Assembly (NCBI GenBank): GCA_052108535.1 | Contig: JBQDZM010000002.1 | Location: forward strand, 62,001-126,000 | Direction: 5' to 3' | Origin: Galactobacter sp052108535 | GTDB lineage: Bacteria; Actinomycetota; Actinomycetes; Actinomycetales; Micrococcaceae | Length of the DNA: 64,000 nt | Shown: positions 45,399-54,500 of the stretch, piece after piece | How positions within the stretch are numbered: the stretch's first letter is position 1 | Layout: the number at the start of each line of letters is the position of its first letter | The notes under the pieces: generated by a model | Seen by the model: the letters and a program-made list of their open reading frames with translations, nothing else | Told to the model about the DNA's origin: nothing | Databases searched by the model: none | Made by a program: the position numbers and the translations under genes

Positions 45399-46454
45399 GT
45401 GAGCTCTATCGACAACGCATCGCAGCACTTCACCTGGCCGGCTCTGCTGACCTCCCTGATTAACGGAGAGGATCAGTCCGTCGCCGCAACGAACTGGGCC
45501 ATGGCGGAGATCATGGCAGGCAACGCCCAAGACGCCCAGGTGGCCGGTTTCCTCGTGGCCCTGCGCGCCAAGGGGGAGACGGTGGAGGAATTCACGGGTC
45601 TGGTGCAGGCCATGGTGGCAGCGGCGCGTCCACTGGCCGTGGAGGGCCGCACCCTCGACATCGTCGGTACTGGTGGCGACCGTCAGAACACTGTGAACAT
45701 CTCCACGATGGCCGCGCTCGTGGCAGCGGGTGCGGGAGCCAGGGTCGTCAAGCACGGCAACCGTGCCGCGTCGTCGTCCTCCGGCTCCGCTGACGTCATT
45801 GGCGCACTCGGCGTGCGGCTGGACCTGGAGCCGGACGTGCTCCCCGCTGTGCTGGAGCAGGTGGGCCTGACGTTCTGCTTCGCCAACGTCTTCCATCCGT
45901 CCATGCGCTTCGCTGCGCCGGTTCGTTCCCAGCTGCGCATCGCCACGGCATTTAACTTCATGGGCCCGCTCACCAACCCGGCGGACCCGGCGGCCTCCGC
46001 CATCGGCTGCGCGGATGAGCGCATGGCCCCGATCATGGCCGGGGTCCTGGCCTCGCGTGGCAAGTCCGCGCTCGTCTTCCGTGGTGATGATGGCCTCGAC
46101 GAGCTCACCACCACCGCAGCCAACCAGGTGTGGGAGGTCCGCGACGGCAAGGTCACCCGCCAGCGCCTGGACGCCGCCGATCTGGGCATCGCTCGGGCGA
46201 GCCTCGACGACCTGCGTGGCGGGGACGCCGAGCACAACGCCCAGGTGGTGCGTGACGTCCTGGCCGGCGAGCGTTCTGCCGTTCGCGACGCCGTGGTGTT
46301 CAATGCAGCCGGCGCGCTGGTGGCCTACGACGAGGCGGCGACCGGTCCTCTCGAGGAACGCCTTGCCGCCGCGTTGACGCGTGCGGAGGCCTCGATTGAC
46401 TCCGGCGCCGCCGCTGACGTCCTTCAGCGTTGGGTGGCGCTCACAGGTCACTGA
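45399..46454 (+). CDS. trpD: Anthranilate phosphoribosyltransferase
   Basis: A 351-residue enzyme of tryptophan synthesis that joins anthranilate and PRPP. The Gly-rich PRPP loop GTGGDRQNTVNIST and the segments VKHGNRAASSSSGSAD and FCFANVFHPSMRF are diagnostic. It is away from other trp genes, as in many Actinobacteria, and diverges from ctaE across 214 bases. No leader peptide with Trp codons was found upstream. The GTG start is set by the leaderless promoter spacing. The frame upstream to 44925 is antisense to ctaE. Confidence 0.96.
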   Translation: MSSIDNASQHFTWPALLTSLINGEDQSVAATNWAMAEIMAGNAQDAQVAGFLVALRAKGETVEEFTGLVQAMVAAARPLAVEGRTLDIVGTGGDRQNTVNISTMAALVAAGAGARVVKHGNRAASSSSGSADVIGALGVRLDLEPDVLPAVLEQVGLTFCFANVFHPSMRFAAPVRSQLRIATAFNFMGPLTNPADPAASAIGCADERMAPIMAGVLASRGKSALVFRGDDGLDELTTTAANQVWEVRDGKVTRQRLDAADLGIARASLDDLRGGDAEHNAQVVRDVLAGERSAVRDAVVFNAAGALVAYDEAATGPLEERLAAALTRAEASIDSGAAADVLQRWVALTGH

Positions 46455-46457
46455 CGC

Positions 46458-46568
46458 GTTCCGGCCGTCGGCCGGAACACGTCCCACACTATGCACGACG
46501 GGTGCGTCGCGAGAAAGACTCGCGACGCACCCGTCGTGCATAGTGGCCCGGCCCTTTTAGGGCCGGGA
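46458..46568. terminator. Cluster of three hairpins after trpD, one with a 27-bp perfect stem
   Basis: Hairpin 1: 46458-46466 with 46470-46478 (9 bp). Hairpin 2: 46487-46513 with 46519-46545, 27 bp perfect, loop AAAGA. Hairpin 3: around 46548-46568 with TTTTA in the loop. They lie between the convergent trpD and Lrp-domain genes and probably terminate both. Hairpin 2 is longer than other terminators in the window and may be a repeat element. Confidence 0.75.
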
Positions 46569-46571
46569 GGC

Positions 46572-46853
46572 TCACTCCAAGCCGAGGCTGAAGGCCGCGT
46601 CCAGATCGTGGCGCGAGAAGGAACGGAAGGCGGGGTGGGTGATGGTGCGCTTCACGCCCACCCCCTTCGAGATGCGATGGGGGATGACCTCGGCAAGCTC
46701 CTCGTACTGACGCACCCTGACCACGGCGATCAGATCCCAGTCGGCGCCAGCGATCGAGTAGACCTCTGACACGCCGTCGAGTTCCGAGATCTCTTGAGCG
46801 GCCTCCGGAATGGATGCTGCATCGACGTTAATCATGACGAACGCGGTGATCAT
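46572..46853 (-). CDS. Stand-alone Lrp/AsnC ligand-binding (RAM) domain protein
   Basis: A 93-residue protein that matches only the C-terminal RAM domain of Lrp/AsnC regulators (AFVMINVDAASIPEAAQEI, GVSEVYSIAGADWDLIAVV). It has no helix-turn-helix. Such single-domain proteins can bind amino acids or co-assemble with full-length Lrp proteins. ATG 46853 has AAGGAG just upstream. The neighbouring trpD makes an amino-acid link possible, but they are convergent. DUF3054 lies upstream on the same strand. Confidence 0.85.
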   Translation of the reverse strand: MITAFVMINVDAASIPEAAQEISELDGVSEVYSIAGADWDLIAVVRVRQYEELAEVIPHRISKGVGVKRTITHPAFRSFSRHDLDAAFSLGLE

Positions 46854-46900
46854 GGAAACTCCTTGGGTGCTCAGATAAGGATTGCTTGGGCGGACGGTGT

Positions 46901-47278
46901 TCAGCCGCGAAGTTTGACGCGGTTGCGGATGATCAGGTGTGCCACGGCCCTACGGCCAAGCAGGAAGAGGCCGAGCACTCCAAAGGTGACGCCGAGGAAA
47001 CTCCATGCGAAGCCGCCGCCGGTGACGACGCGGAGCAGCATGCCGAGCACCACGGTGATCACCCAGTAGAGCAGGCCCCAAGGCCAGATGTCCTGCAGGG
47101 TGCTGGGGCCCTTGGTCAGGATGAAGGCGACCACGAGTGCTGCGAGGAAAGGCCAGGCGACGTGGAGGGTTCCGAGGAAGGTGACCTCCTCCTGATGGCT
47201 GGAGCGGCCGGAGGCGGCGAAGACCACCACGAGGACCGCATCGATGAGGAACCAGGGGATCCAGGAGAGTCGACGCAT
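46901..47278 (-). CDS. DUF3054 family membrane protein
   Basis: A 125-residue membrane protein with four predicted helices (WIPWFLIDAVLVVVFAA; HVAWPFLAALVVAFIL; WGLLYWVITVVLGML; LGVTFGVLGLFLLG) and the typical R-H-rich loop (SGRSSH). Function unknown. I chose the ATG at 47278, which has TAATAT seven bases upstream, over the ATG at 47287 that lies inside that hexamer. Confidence 0.88.
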   Translation of the reverse strand: MRRLSWIPWFLIDAVLVVVFAASGRSSHQEEVTFLGTLHVAWPFLAALVVAFILTKGPSTLQDIWPWGLLYWVITVVLGMLLRVVTGGGFAWSFLGVTFGVLGLFLLGRRAVAHLIIRNRVKLRG

Positions 47279-47285
47279 GAAGCCC

Positions 47286-47291
47286 ATATTA
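47286..47291 (-). promoter_or_regulatory. Probable -10 hexamer for leaderless DUF3054 mRNA
   Basis: TAATAT on the minus strand, seven bases before the ATG at 47278. Confidence 0.5.
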
Positions 47292-47301
47292 CCGGTGGGA
47301 C

Positions 47302-48060
47302 TCAGGCGCTCAGGTTGCCGCGCAGTAGTTCCTCGGTCTCGGCAAGGTGATTGCGCATCAGGTTCTCGGCCAGGTCCGGCTCACCCTTGGCGATGGCTTG
47401 GAGGATCTCACCGTGCTGGTGGTCCGACCGTGCGCGCGTCTCCTGGGTGAGCGGGATGCGATCGAGGAGCTCGTTGATGCGCATGCGTACGTCGGCCATG
47501 AGGGGAAGCAGGCTGGGGGCGCCCACCAGTTCCACGATCAAGAGATGGAAGCGGGCGTCGAGCCGTCGGACGTCGTCGGGATTCGTGTTGCAGGCTTCCT
47601 TGGCTCGTCGCAGCCGCGTGTGCTCGCCGGAGGTCAGCCCGCGGGCAGCGACCTCGCGGGCGGAGCCGACCTCAATGACCCTGCGTAGGGTCAGGGTGTC
47701 CTCGATCTCCGCTGTGGGAATGTTCACACGAGGAGTGAGTTCGCCGTCTCCGTCGACGACGGGCGTCGGGGCTGGCAGCGATGTTGAGATGAAGGTGCCG
47801 CCGTAGCGACCGCGCCTGGATTGCAGGTAACCGGCCTCGGACAACGCTGCGAGGGCTTCCCTGAGGGTGTCTCGACTGACCTTGAGCATCGCCGCGAGGT
47901 CGCGTTCCGAGGGGAGCCGCGCCCCAGGTGGGATGAGGCCCAAGCGAACGCTCTGCAGCAGTCTTTGGACGGTGTCCTCGAAGGCGTTTGGGGAGCGGGC
48001 GGGACGCAGGAGTACGGCTGCATCCAACAGGGGGAAGGCGTTGGCCTCGGGGCTGGTCAC
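47302..48060 (-). CDS. FadR-type GntR transcriptional regulator (FCD domain)
   Basis: A 252-residue regulator. The winged helix at about 25-95 contains IPPGARLPSERDLAAML and VSRDTLREALAAL, and GRYGGTFI closes the wing. The C-terminal all-helical FCD domain has the metal/ligand His pattern (DARFHLLIVE, RSDHQHGEIL). FCD regulators usually respond to organic acids. No target operon is adjacent. The GTG start is supported by TAGGCT (complement of 48068-48073) seven bases upstream. Confidence 0.9.
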   Translation of the reverse strand: MTSPEANAFPLLDAAVLLRPARSPNAFEDTVQRLLQSVRLGLIPPGARLPSERDLAAMLKVSRDTLREALAALSEAGYLQSRRGRYGGTFISTSLPAPTPVVDGDGELTPRVNIPTAEIEDTLTLRRVIEVGSAREVAARGLTSGEHTRLRRAKEACNTNPDDVRRLDARFHLLIVELVGAPSLLPLMADVRMRINELLDRIPLTQETRARSDHQHGEILQAIAKGEPDLAENLMRNHLAETEELLRGNLSA

Positions 48061-48067
48061 AATGGCT

Positions 48068-48073
48068 AGCCTA
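48068..48073 (-). promoter_or_regulatory. Probable -10 hexamer for the leaderless FadR-type regulator
   Basis: TAGGCT on the minus strand, seven bases before the GTG at 48060. Confidence 0.5.
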
Positions 48074-48081
48074 CCGGGGGC

Positions 48082-48966
48082 TTAGAAGCCCATGCGGCTC
48101 ATGAACTGCCGAGGCTCCACGATGGTCCAGGCGTTCAGCGGATCAGTGATGTCGTTGACCACGCGCGTGGAGAAATGCAGGTGAGGTCCAGTGGCCTTGC
48201 CCTCCGCGCCGACCTTGGCGATGACCTGGCCGGCCTTGACCGTGTCGCCCTCATCCACCAGCAGGTCCTCGGTGCGCATGTGGTTGTAGGAGGTCAGGAA
48301 GTCTCCGGCAGAGGTGCGGTGCAGCACCACGATGATGCCGCCGGTGTGGGTGTCGAAATCGTTCGCACCCACGTGCATCACCACGCCGTCGTTCACTGCA
48401 TGGATCGGAGTGCCCAGGGGTGCGCCGAAGTCGACGCCGTTGTGGAACGTGGCGGTCCCGCCTGCTGCGGCCAGGCTCGCGCGGTGCCCGTATTCGGAGG
48501 TAAAGGGTGCGCCGGTGACCGGGCGGACCCATTTGGAGTCGGTGATGGGGAGATCCTGGGCGGCCACTGTGGTGGAGGCGTGTGCGCCCGAGCGTGGGGC
48601 GTCGGCATCTCCGGTCAGCTTGGGCTGCAAGGTGACGGACTCGTCCTTGTCACCGCTCATGGCCTTGAGTTCGGGGTGGGCCGGTTTCGCCAGCACCTTC
48701 ACGAGCGATGCTTGTGGGGCGGCTTCCTCGGCGGGGGAGGCGGTGATGACCTGCATGGAGGCGCGTTCGGCCTTCAGCTGCGTGGAGCTCTTGACGTCAC
48801 TCTTGGCCTGGGCGTGGCCGCCACCGGTACTAATACCCAGCGGAACCACGGCCACAGCGGTGGCGGTGACAGCGATGGCTGAAAAACGGGCCGGACGATG
48901 TGCGGCGATCTGCTCCAGGACTGCGAGCTTGGTCTTCTGCTCCGCAGCAGCGTGCCGTCCGGCCAT
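48082..48966 (-). CDS. M23 family metallopeptidase (LytM-type murein hydrolase)
   Basis: A 294-residue exported protein. A hydrophobic segment near 30-50 (FSAIAVTATAVAVVPLGIS) acts as signal or anchor and a Lys/Ala-rich linker follows. A C-terminal M23 domain carries TSEYGHR, FHNGVDFGAPLGTPI (first His and Asp ligands) and GKATGPHLHFSTR (last His pair). It probably cleaves peptidoglycan cross-bridges. AAGGAC precedes ATG 48966. A 7-bp hairpin at 49009-49027 lies in its leader, and three TAAC repeats further upstream could be regulator sites. Confidence 0.92.
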   Translation of the reverse strand: MAGRHAAAEQKTKLAVLEQIAAHRPARFSAIAVTATAVAVVPLGISTGGGHAQAKSDVKSSTQLKAERASMQVITASPAEEAAPQASLVKVLAKPAHPELKAMSGDKDESVTLQPKLTGDADAPRSGAHASTTVAAQDLPITDSKWVRPVTGAPFTSEYGHRASLAAAGGTATFHNGVDFGAPLGTPIHAVNDGVVMHVGANDFDTHTGGIIVVLHRTSAGDFLTSYNHMRTEDLLVDEGDTVKAGQVIAKVGAEGKATGPHLHFSTRVVNDITDPLNAWTIVEPRQFMSRMGF

Positions 48967-49132
48967 GCTTTCACTGTCCTTTACGTGGGGAGAGGAAATT
49001 CCGAGGTGTTCATGGACCGCCCATGAAACCAGATAACGGTAACATAACAACGCCGTGACCGGAGGCACGGTTGTGGATATCAATTCGTGATGGTTGTCGC
49101 TTCCGTCGTGGCGAGGGCCTTCGGCGGACGGC

Positions 49133-49138
49133 TATGCT
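49133..49138 (+). promoter_or_regulatory. Possible -10 hexamer of the jetABC operon
   Basis: TATGCT, about 65-90 bases before the jetA start. The -35 is not clear. Confidence 0.4.
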
Positions 49139-49224
49139 CGTGGGCTGGTGCCTTGGTTGTGGGCTGATCCCGCACACCACCAGCACCTGACCAGGCGACG
49201 GACATGAGGAGGAAGCGGGCCGCA

Positions 49225-50766
49225 GTGAGCAGCATCGTGGACGAGGTGGGCCGTATCGAGGCCTCGCGGGGACCCGCCCTGAGACTGGTGGACCACAAAT
49301 GGTCCGCCCTTGTCCTCGGTAGCCTTCGGCTCAGTTTCGGTTCCTCCGGAGCCGCAGTGCCTGCACCGCGACTTCACGCCCAAGTGGACGCCTACCTCAG
49401 CCAATTGCGTGAAGCCGGGCTGGAAACGCCACCTCAGTCCGACGGCCGCACCCTGTGCCTTCACTGGGTCCGGGAGTCCTGGTTGTCCCGGCTTCCCGGT
49501 GAGGACGGGGGAGAGGTCTACGAACGCACCTCGCAGGCACTGACCGCGGAACGAGTGGTCTCCACGTTGGGGCGGGATCGCAGCCTCCTGAACGAGTCCA
49601 GACTGCGCACCATCGTTGACACGGTTCACCGGTGGGCCGGCGAAGCCCAACCGGACGTCGCAGATCGTATCGAGGAACTCGACGGACAGATCGCCCAACT
49701 GCAGGAGGAACGCGCCCGCCTGGCCGCGGGCGGGGACCTGCCCCGCGCCGATGACGAGCGTATGCGCCACGGCTACACCGACGTCGTGGACCTGCTGGCG
49801 CAGATCCCGGGTGACTTCCGGCGTGTGGAGGAGTCCCTTGATGCCATCCACCGCCGCATGATCCACGATTTCCGGACCGAGGAGCGCCCACAGGGTGAGG
49901 TCTTGGGCTCCTACCTCAAGGCGGCACGAGAGCTCATGACGGCCACGGCTGCTGGCCGGGCCTTCCAGGGGGCGCTCTCGATCCTCGGTGATGAGGAGCG
50001 GCTCGTGGCCTTCCGTGAGGATCTGCGCGCCATCATGGACCACCCGTTCGCTGCCGATCTGGACGCCCGCTCGCGGCGGGACTTCCTCGATGTGGCCGCC
50101 GTCCTGCGGCGAGGCCTCTACGACGTGCAGGCCCGGCAGCACCAGGCATCGCGCTCCCTGGCCGAATATCTGACCCACGCCGAAGCGGATCGGGAACGTG
50201 AGCTGACCACGGCACTGCATCGTGTGCAATCCGAACTCTCGGTGTGGAGTCAAGCGGCCAAGAATCAGGACCGCGTTCCCCTCGCGGGCGTGCCGTCCCG
50301 GGCCGAGATCTCTCACCTTCGTTCCAGGACGGATTCGCTCTCACCCGGGCCAGGAGCCGCCCCGCTCCAGGACGTCACCGGGTCCGCTCCTGTAGCTCCC
50401 GACCTCGAGGCCGTGATGCGCACGGGCGGCCCCTTGGTGAGGCAGGTCAGCGATGCTCTGGCCGGTGTGGTCGGGGAACGGGTGCTGCCGCTACCGGTGG
50501 CGTTCAACGAACTCCCGGAAGAATTGCGCAGGCCGGTAGAGCTCTTCGGCCTGATGCAGCTGGCCACGGACAAGGGGCTCCTCGACGACGACGCGACGTT
50601 ACCCACCTTCGACTCCGTGGTGACCGTGCGACCGGACGGCAGCAGGAGAACCCTGAACATCCCGAACCTGCGGATCGGTTCGGCAGATCTGAGCCACGAG
50701 GACGAGGATTCAGCGGCGGAGCACCCCGCGGCTTCGGTGCAGCAAGACCAGGAAACCGGCAAGTGA
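49225..50766 (+). CDS. jetA: Wadjet JetA / MksF-like kleisin (DUF3375)
   Basis: A 513-residue protein that fits DUF3375. It has an N-terminal winged-helix region (GPALRLVDHKWSALVLGSLRLSF), a helical middle rich in Glu/Arg (about 150-330) and the C-terminal segment FNELPEELRRPVELFGLMQLATDKG. JetA is the kleisin of the SMC-like Wadjet/MksBEF complex. GTG 49225 is twelve bases after AGGAGG (49207-49212). ATG 49204 is the alternative, but that would put the ribosome site inside the gene. It overlaps jetB by GTGA. Confidence 0.88.
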   Translation: MSSIVDEVGRIEASRGPALRLVDHKWSALVLGSLRLSFGSSGAAVPAPRLHAQVDAYLSQLREAGLETPPQSDGRTLCLHWVRESWLSRLPGEDGGEVYERTSQALTAERVVSTLGRDRSLLNESRLRTIVDTVHRWAGEAQPDVADRIEELDGQIAQLQEERARLAAGGDLPRADDERMRHGYTDVVDLLAQIPGDFRRVEESLDAIHRRMIHDFRTEERPQGEVLGSYLKAARELMTATAAGRAFQGALSILGDEERLVAFREDLRAIMDHPFAADLDARSRRDFLDVAAVLRRGLYDVQARQHQASRSLAEYLTHAEADRERELTTALHRVQSELSVWSQAAKNQDRVPLAGVPSRAEISHLRSRTDSLSPGPGAAPLQDVTGSAPVAPDLEAVMRTGGPLVRQVSDALAGVVGERVLPLPVAFNELPEELRRPVELFGLMQLATDKGLLDDDATLPTFDSVVTVRPDGSRRTLNIPNLRIGSADLSHEDEDSAAEHPAASVQQDQETGK

Positions 50767-51536
50767 GAGAAGAGATGGTGGACGCGGTGGACGCGACGAC
50801 GACGGCAGCCTCGATGGGGCCGGCCTGGAACGGACCGGGTGACCCGGACAGCCTTGCCTTGTTTGACGGCGACGCCGGAACCTTGGATTTTCCGGTGCGA
50901 CGCACGCTCGTGGCCTTGCTGAGGCGGCAGGTCCTCACGCGCGAGCGGCAGCCCCGGGACTGGGACGTGTTGATGGCCAACGAGGCCGTCATCACGTCGC
51001 GGCTGCACGATCTTTTCCTGGATCTGGTCATCGACCGGGACAGGGGAGTGGCCTATAAGACACAGGTGCACGCAGAAGCCTCCGGTGACACACCCGTGCT
51101 GTTGCGGGACACGCAGTACAGCAAGGAAGAGACCATCCTGTTGGTCTTCCTCCGGGCTAGGCGCCTGAGCGAACGCTCCTCCGGCAGCGACCGCGTTTTC
51201 GTGGACGTGGACGAGTGCCTCGAGGCGGTGGAGAGCTACCGCGCCCAGGGCAGTACCGACGTAGTGGGTGAACAGCAACGCGCCAGGAAGGCGGTTGCAG
51301 GGATGCGGGCCGCAGGCATCCTGGCCGGAACCGAGGATGAGCAGCGACTTGAAATCACCGCGGTGATCGAGGTGGTGCTGACCTTGGCCCGGCTCCAGGA
51401 ACTGGCAGCGACGCTGAGCCACCTGAACCGGCCCGGGGCGGCCGCGGCCCTCGCTGACTACGTGGTCGACGACGGCGTTGATGACATGGCTGAGCAAGAG
51501 ATGACGGAATCGAACGACGAAGAGGACCAGCTATGA
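50763..51536 (+). CDS. jetB: Wadjet JetB / MksE-like subunit (DUF4194)
   Basis: A 257-residue kleisin-associated (KITE) protein. It has tandem winged-helix character with RRTLVALLRRQVLTRERQP, FLDLVIDRDRGVAYKTQV, YSKEETILLVFLRARRL, and an acidic tail (MAEQEMTESNDEEDQL). The GTG at 50763 overlaps the jetA stop; an ATG at 50775 is the alternative. It ends with ATGA shared with jetC. A longer frame from 50244 lies inside jetA. Confidence 0.87.
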   Translation: MREEMVDAVDATTTAASMGPAWNGPGDPDSLALFDGDAGTLDFPVRRTLVALLRRQVLTRERQPRDWDVLMANEAVITSRLHDLFLDLVIDRDRGVAYKTQVHAEASGDTPVLLRDTQYSKEETILLVFLRARRLSERSSGSDRVFVDVDECLEAVESYRAQGSTDVVGEQQRARKAVAGMRAAGILAGTEDEQRLEITAVIEVVLTLARLQELAATLSHLNRPGAAAALADYVVDDGVDDMAEQEMTESNDEEDQL

Positions 51537-54500
51537 CCGAGGTACCGCTCTTCCCTGGTTTCAGTGAGACCACGTCGCAGTGGCGGGCGCAGCGCATGCA
51601 GCTCGTGAACTGGGGCGGCTTCCACGGCCATCACGGTTTCGACCTGGCCGCAGGCTCCACCCTCATCTCGGGGGCCTCCGGCACCGGCAAATCCACGTTG
51701 TTGGACGCCTACCTGGCGCTCATGATGCCACCCACCGTCCCCTTCAACGGCGCGTCCAACGACGCGACCCAGGGCCGTGCCCGTGGTGCGGACCAACGTA
51801 ACGTGCTCAGTTACCTGCGTGGGTTGCGGGATACCGCGCACGATGGTGAGAAGCTCACTGAGCAGGTGATGCGTGGCGCGGATGCGCCCACGTGGGGGGC
51901 CATTGCGGTCACCTTCACCGATGAGATGCACCGGGTTCTGACGGTCGCGAGGGTGTACTTGGCTCCGGCGAGCGCACGACGCAGCACGGAGGTGTTGATG
52001 CGCATGTTCACGGTGCCAGCGGCACTGGACCTTCGCTCGCTCGAGGCCTTCGCTGACAAGCGTTTCGACCCGCGTTCCCTGCGTGCCGCGTTCGACGGTA
52101 TGGCGACCTATGACACTGCCTCCCGTTTCCTGGACGCCGTCACCACTCGGTTGGGGATTGGTGCCGGAGACGGGGGAGAGAAGGCGCTGCGGTTGCTGGC
52201 CAGGATCCAGGCCGGGCAACAGGTGCGTACGGTGGATAGCCTCTACAAGCAGATGGTCTTGGAGGAGCCCTCCACGTTCCGGGTGGCTGGGGCGGCTGTG
52301 GAGCAGTTCGCTTCGCTTGACACCGCTTACACGCAGTTGGAGGAGGACGCAGCCAAGGCGCATGCCCTGGCCCGCATGGAGGAATTGCACGGGCACTTCC
52401 GTTCCTCCCAGGAACGGGCGGAACGGCTGGACCGATTCGGGCTGGGACGTAAGGACGGGGCCACCGGGTTTGACCTGTGGGGAACTCGGGTGGAGTCCGA
52501 GTTGCTTGCTCAGTCTGAGCAGGAGAACCGTGGGGCGGCCGAACAGATCAGGCACCGGGTGCTTCAGGCCGAGGAGGATGTTGCGCGGCTGCAGGGTGAG
52601 AGCTCGGAACTGGCCCGTCGTCGTCGAGACGAGGATGGGGGAGAGGGTGAGGTCCTGGCCTCGCGGGCCAAGCAGGCCGGCCTTCGCCTGGAACGAGTTC
52701 GTTCCGCCAGAGCCGACTTCGATCTTCAGCTGCAGGCGGCGGGGGAGGACTGTTCCAGCGCCAAGGACCATGCGGCCGTGGTGGCCCGGGCACGTGATTT
52801 CTTGGACCAGCGCGACCTCGCGGAGGCGCGGCTGCGCGCGGAACGCGATGATCATGTCGCTGCAGCCCCGGGGCTGAAACAACGCCGTGCCGAGCTCATG
52901 CGGGAGCACGACTCGCTGCGCCGACGCGAGGGTTCGGTGCCCATGGTTCAGGATGCCGCGCGCCGGATGATCGCGCAGGCCGCGGGGCTGGATCCACACG
53001 AATTGCCGTTTGCCGCCGAGTTGATGGACGTGGCCCCGGAATACTCTTCGTGGCGTCCGGCGGCGGAGGTCACCCTGCGCGGGGTCGGGCTGACGATGCT
53101 CATGGATTCCCGTAGGCAGGCCCAATTGCGCGTGGTGCTTGACGAATTCTCCCTGCCCACCCGCATCCAGTTCGAGGGCGTGGACCTCGGCGCCGTCACG
53201 GATGCGGAGCCGTTGGATTCCTCGATGATCTCGGGGCGTCTGGTCTTCAAGGACTCCCCGTTCTCCGGATGGGTACGCCGCAGGGTTCAGCGCCCTGGCA
53301 CCGATCACCTCTGTGTTGACTCGGCCGAGGAACTCGGCGGCGATCAGCCCAAGGTTACCGCGGCCGGGCAAACCTCCAGCGGACGCAGGGGAGCGCACGG
53401 TCGTTCCGCCGGTGCCGGGGACGTGCTGGGATTCTCCAACACCACGCGTCAGGCCACCATCGAGGACGAGGTTCGTTCCATCACGGAGACCCTCGTTGAG
53501 CACGACGACGCCCGGGCCGCCGTGGATCAGGATCTGGCCAAGCTGCGGGCCAAGGCCGACGCGTATGCGATGCTCCTGGCCAGTTCGTGGGATGCCGTGG
53601 ATGTGGATTCCGCAGTGGCCCACGAGATGTCCGCGCGCGCAGCGGCGGACGCTGCCGCGGCGGAGTCGGACGTCGTCGCCGCCTTGGTGGCGCGCCAGGA
53701 AAGTGTCGCGGCGGATCTGGATGCTGCCCTGCGGGTACGCGCCGCCGCGCATGTGGAGCAGGAGAAGATCGAGACGCAATGGGCTGAACTGGTGGAGCGT
53801 CAGGACACCGTCTCCGACCGGCTTGCCGAGCTCGAACCCCAGGATGGCGCCATGCTGGATGAGGAGGATGCCGCCTATCTTGACGCCATGCTTGCCTCGG
53901 AAGTCGGCGAACCCGAATTGGCGCGGTGGCAGCGCACCCTGCGGACGCTGCGTTCCCGGTTGGTCGAGGACTCCGACCGCGAGCGGCGAGCGGCGGCTCA
54001 GGCGGCAGGTGCCTTGGAAGCCGTGTTCTCCGGTTTCGACGAGCGCTGGCCGGATTCCGACCGGGGGACCACGGTCGCGTCCTACCCCGAGTATCGAGCC
54101 TTGCTCGATGCCATCGAGGCCAATGGTCTGCATCGCAGGCGGGAAGAGTTCAGGCAACAGTTCCAGAGCTGGTCCGGTAACGACCTGAAATTGCTCGCGG
54201 ACGCCTTCGATGCATCCCTGGCGGATATCGAGGAGCGGCTGGAACCGGTCAACGAAATCCTCTCCGGACTCCCGTTTGGGCCGCAGGCGGATCGGCTGCG
54301 GATTGTGGTGCGCAGGCTGCACCCGCAATCGTTGGTGGCGTTCCGGGCCGAACTGAAAGAGCTGGCCACGGGTGAAATCCCCGAGGCGGGGGAGGAGGCG
54401 GAGGAACTCTTCCGGAGGCTTAGGCAGTTCATGGCGCTACTTTCCGCCACGGATGGCGAGGCGCGAGCGCGTCGCGACGAGATGCTGGACGTCCGTCGGC

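Noticed and set aside
49030..49052. A second dif-like site upstream of jetA that would make the operon a dif-flanked element
   Set aside because: The AT-rich stretch has TAAC repeats but lacks the 11-6-11 arm structure and the CATAA/TTAT pairs.
48967..49060. A riboswitch (ydaO/c-di-AMP type) in front of the M23 gene
   Set aside because: The leader is too short and only a 7-bp hairpin is present. The conserved core could not be found.
51458..54328. A 956-codon open frame on the minus strand across jetC
   Set aside because: It is antisense to a clear SMC ATPase, has low-complexity Gly/Arg/His-rich sequence and no domain. It is a by-product of high-GC codon use.
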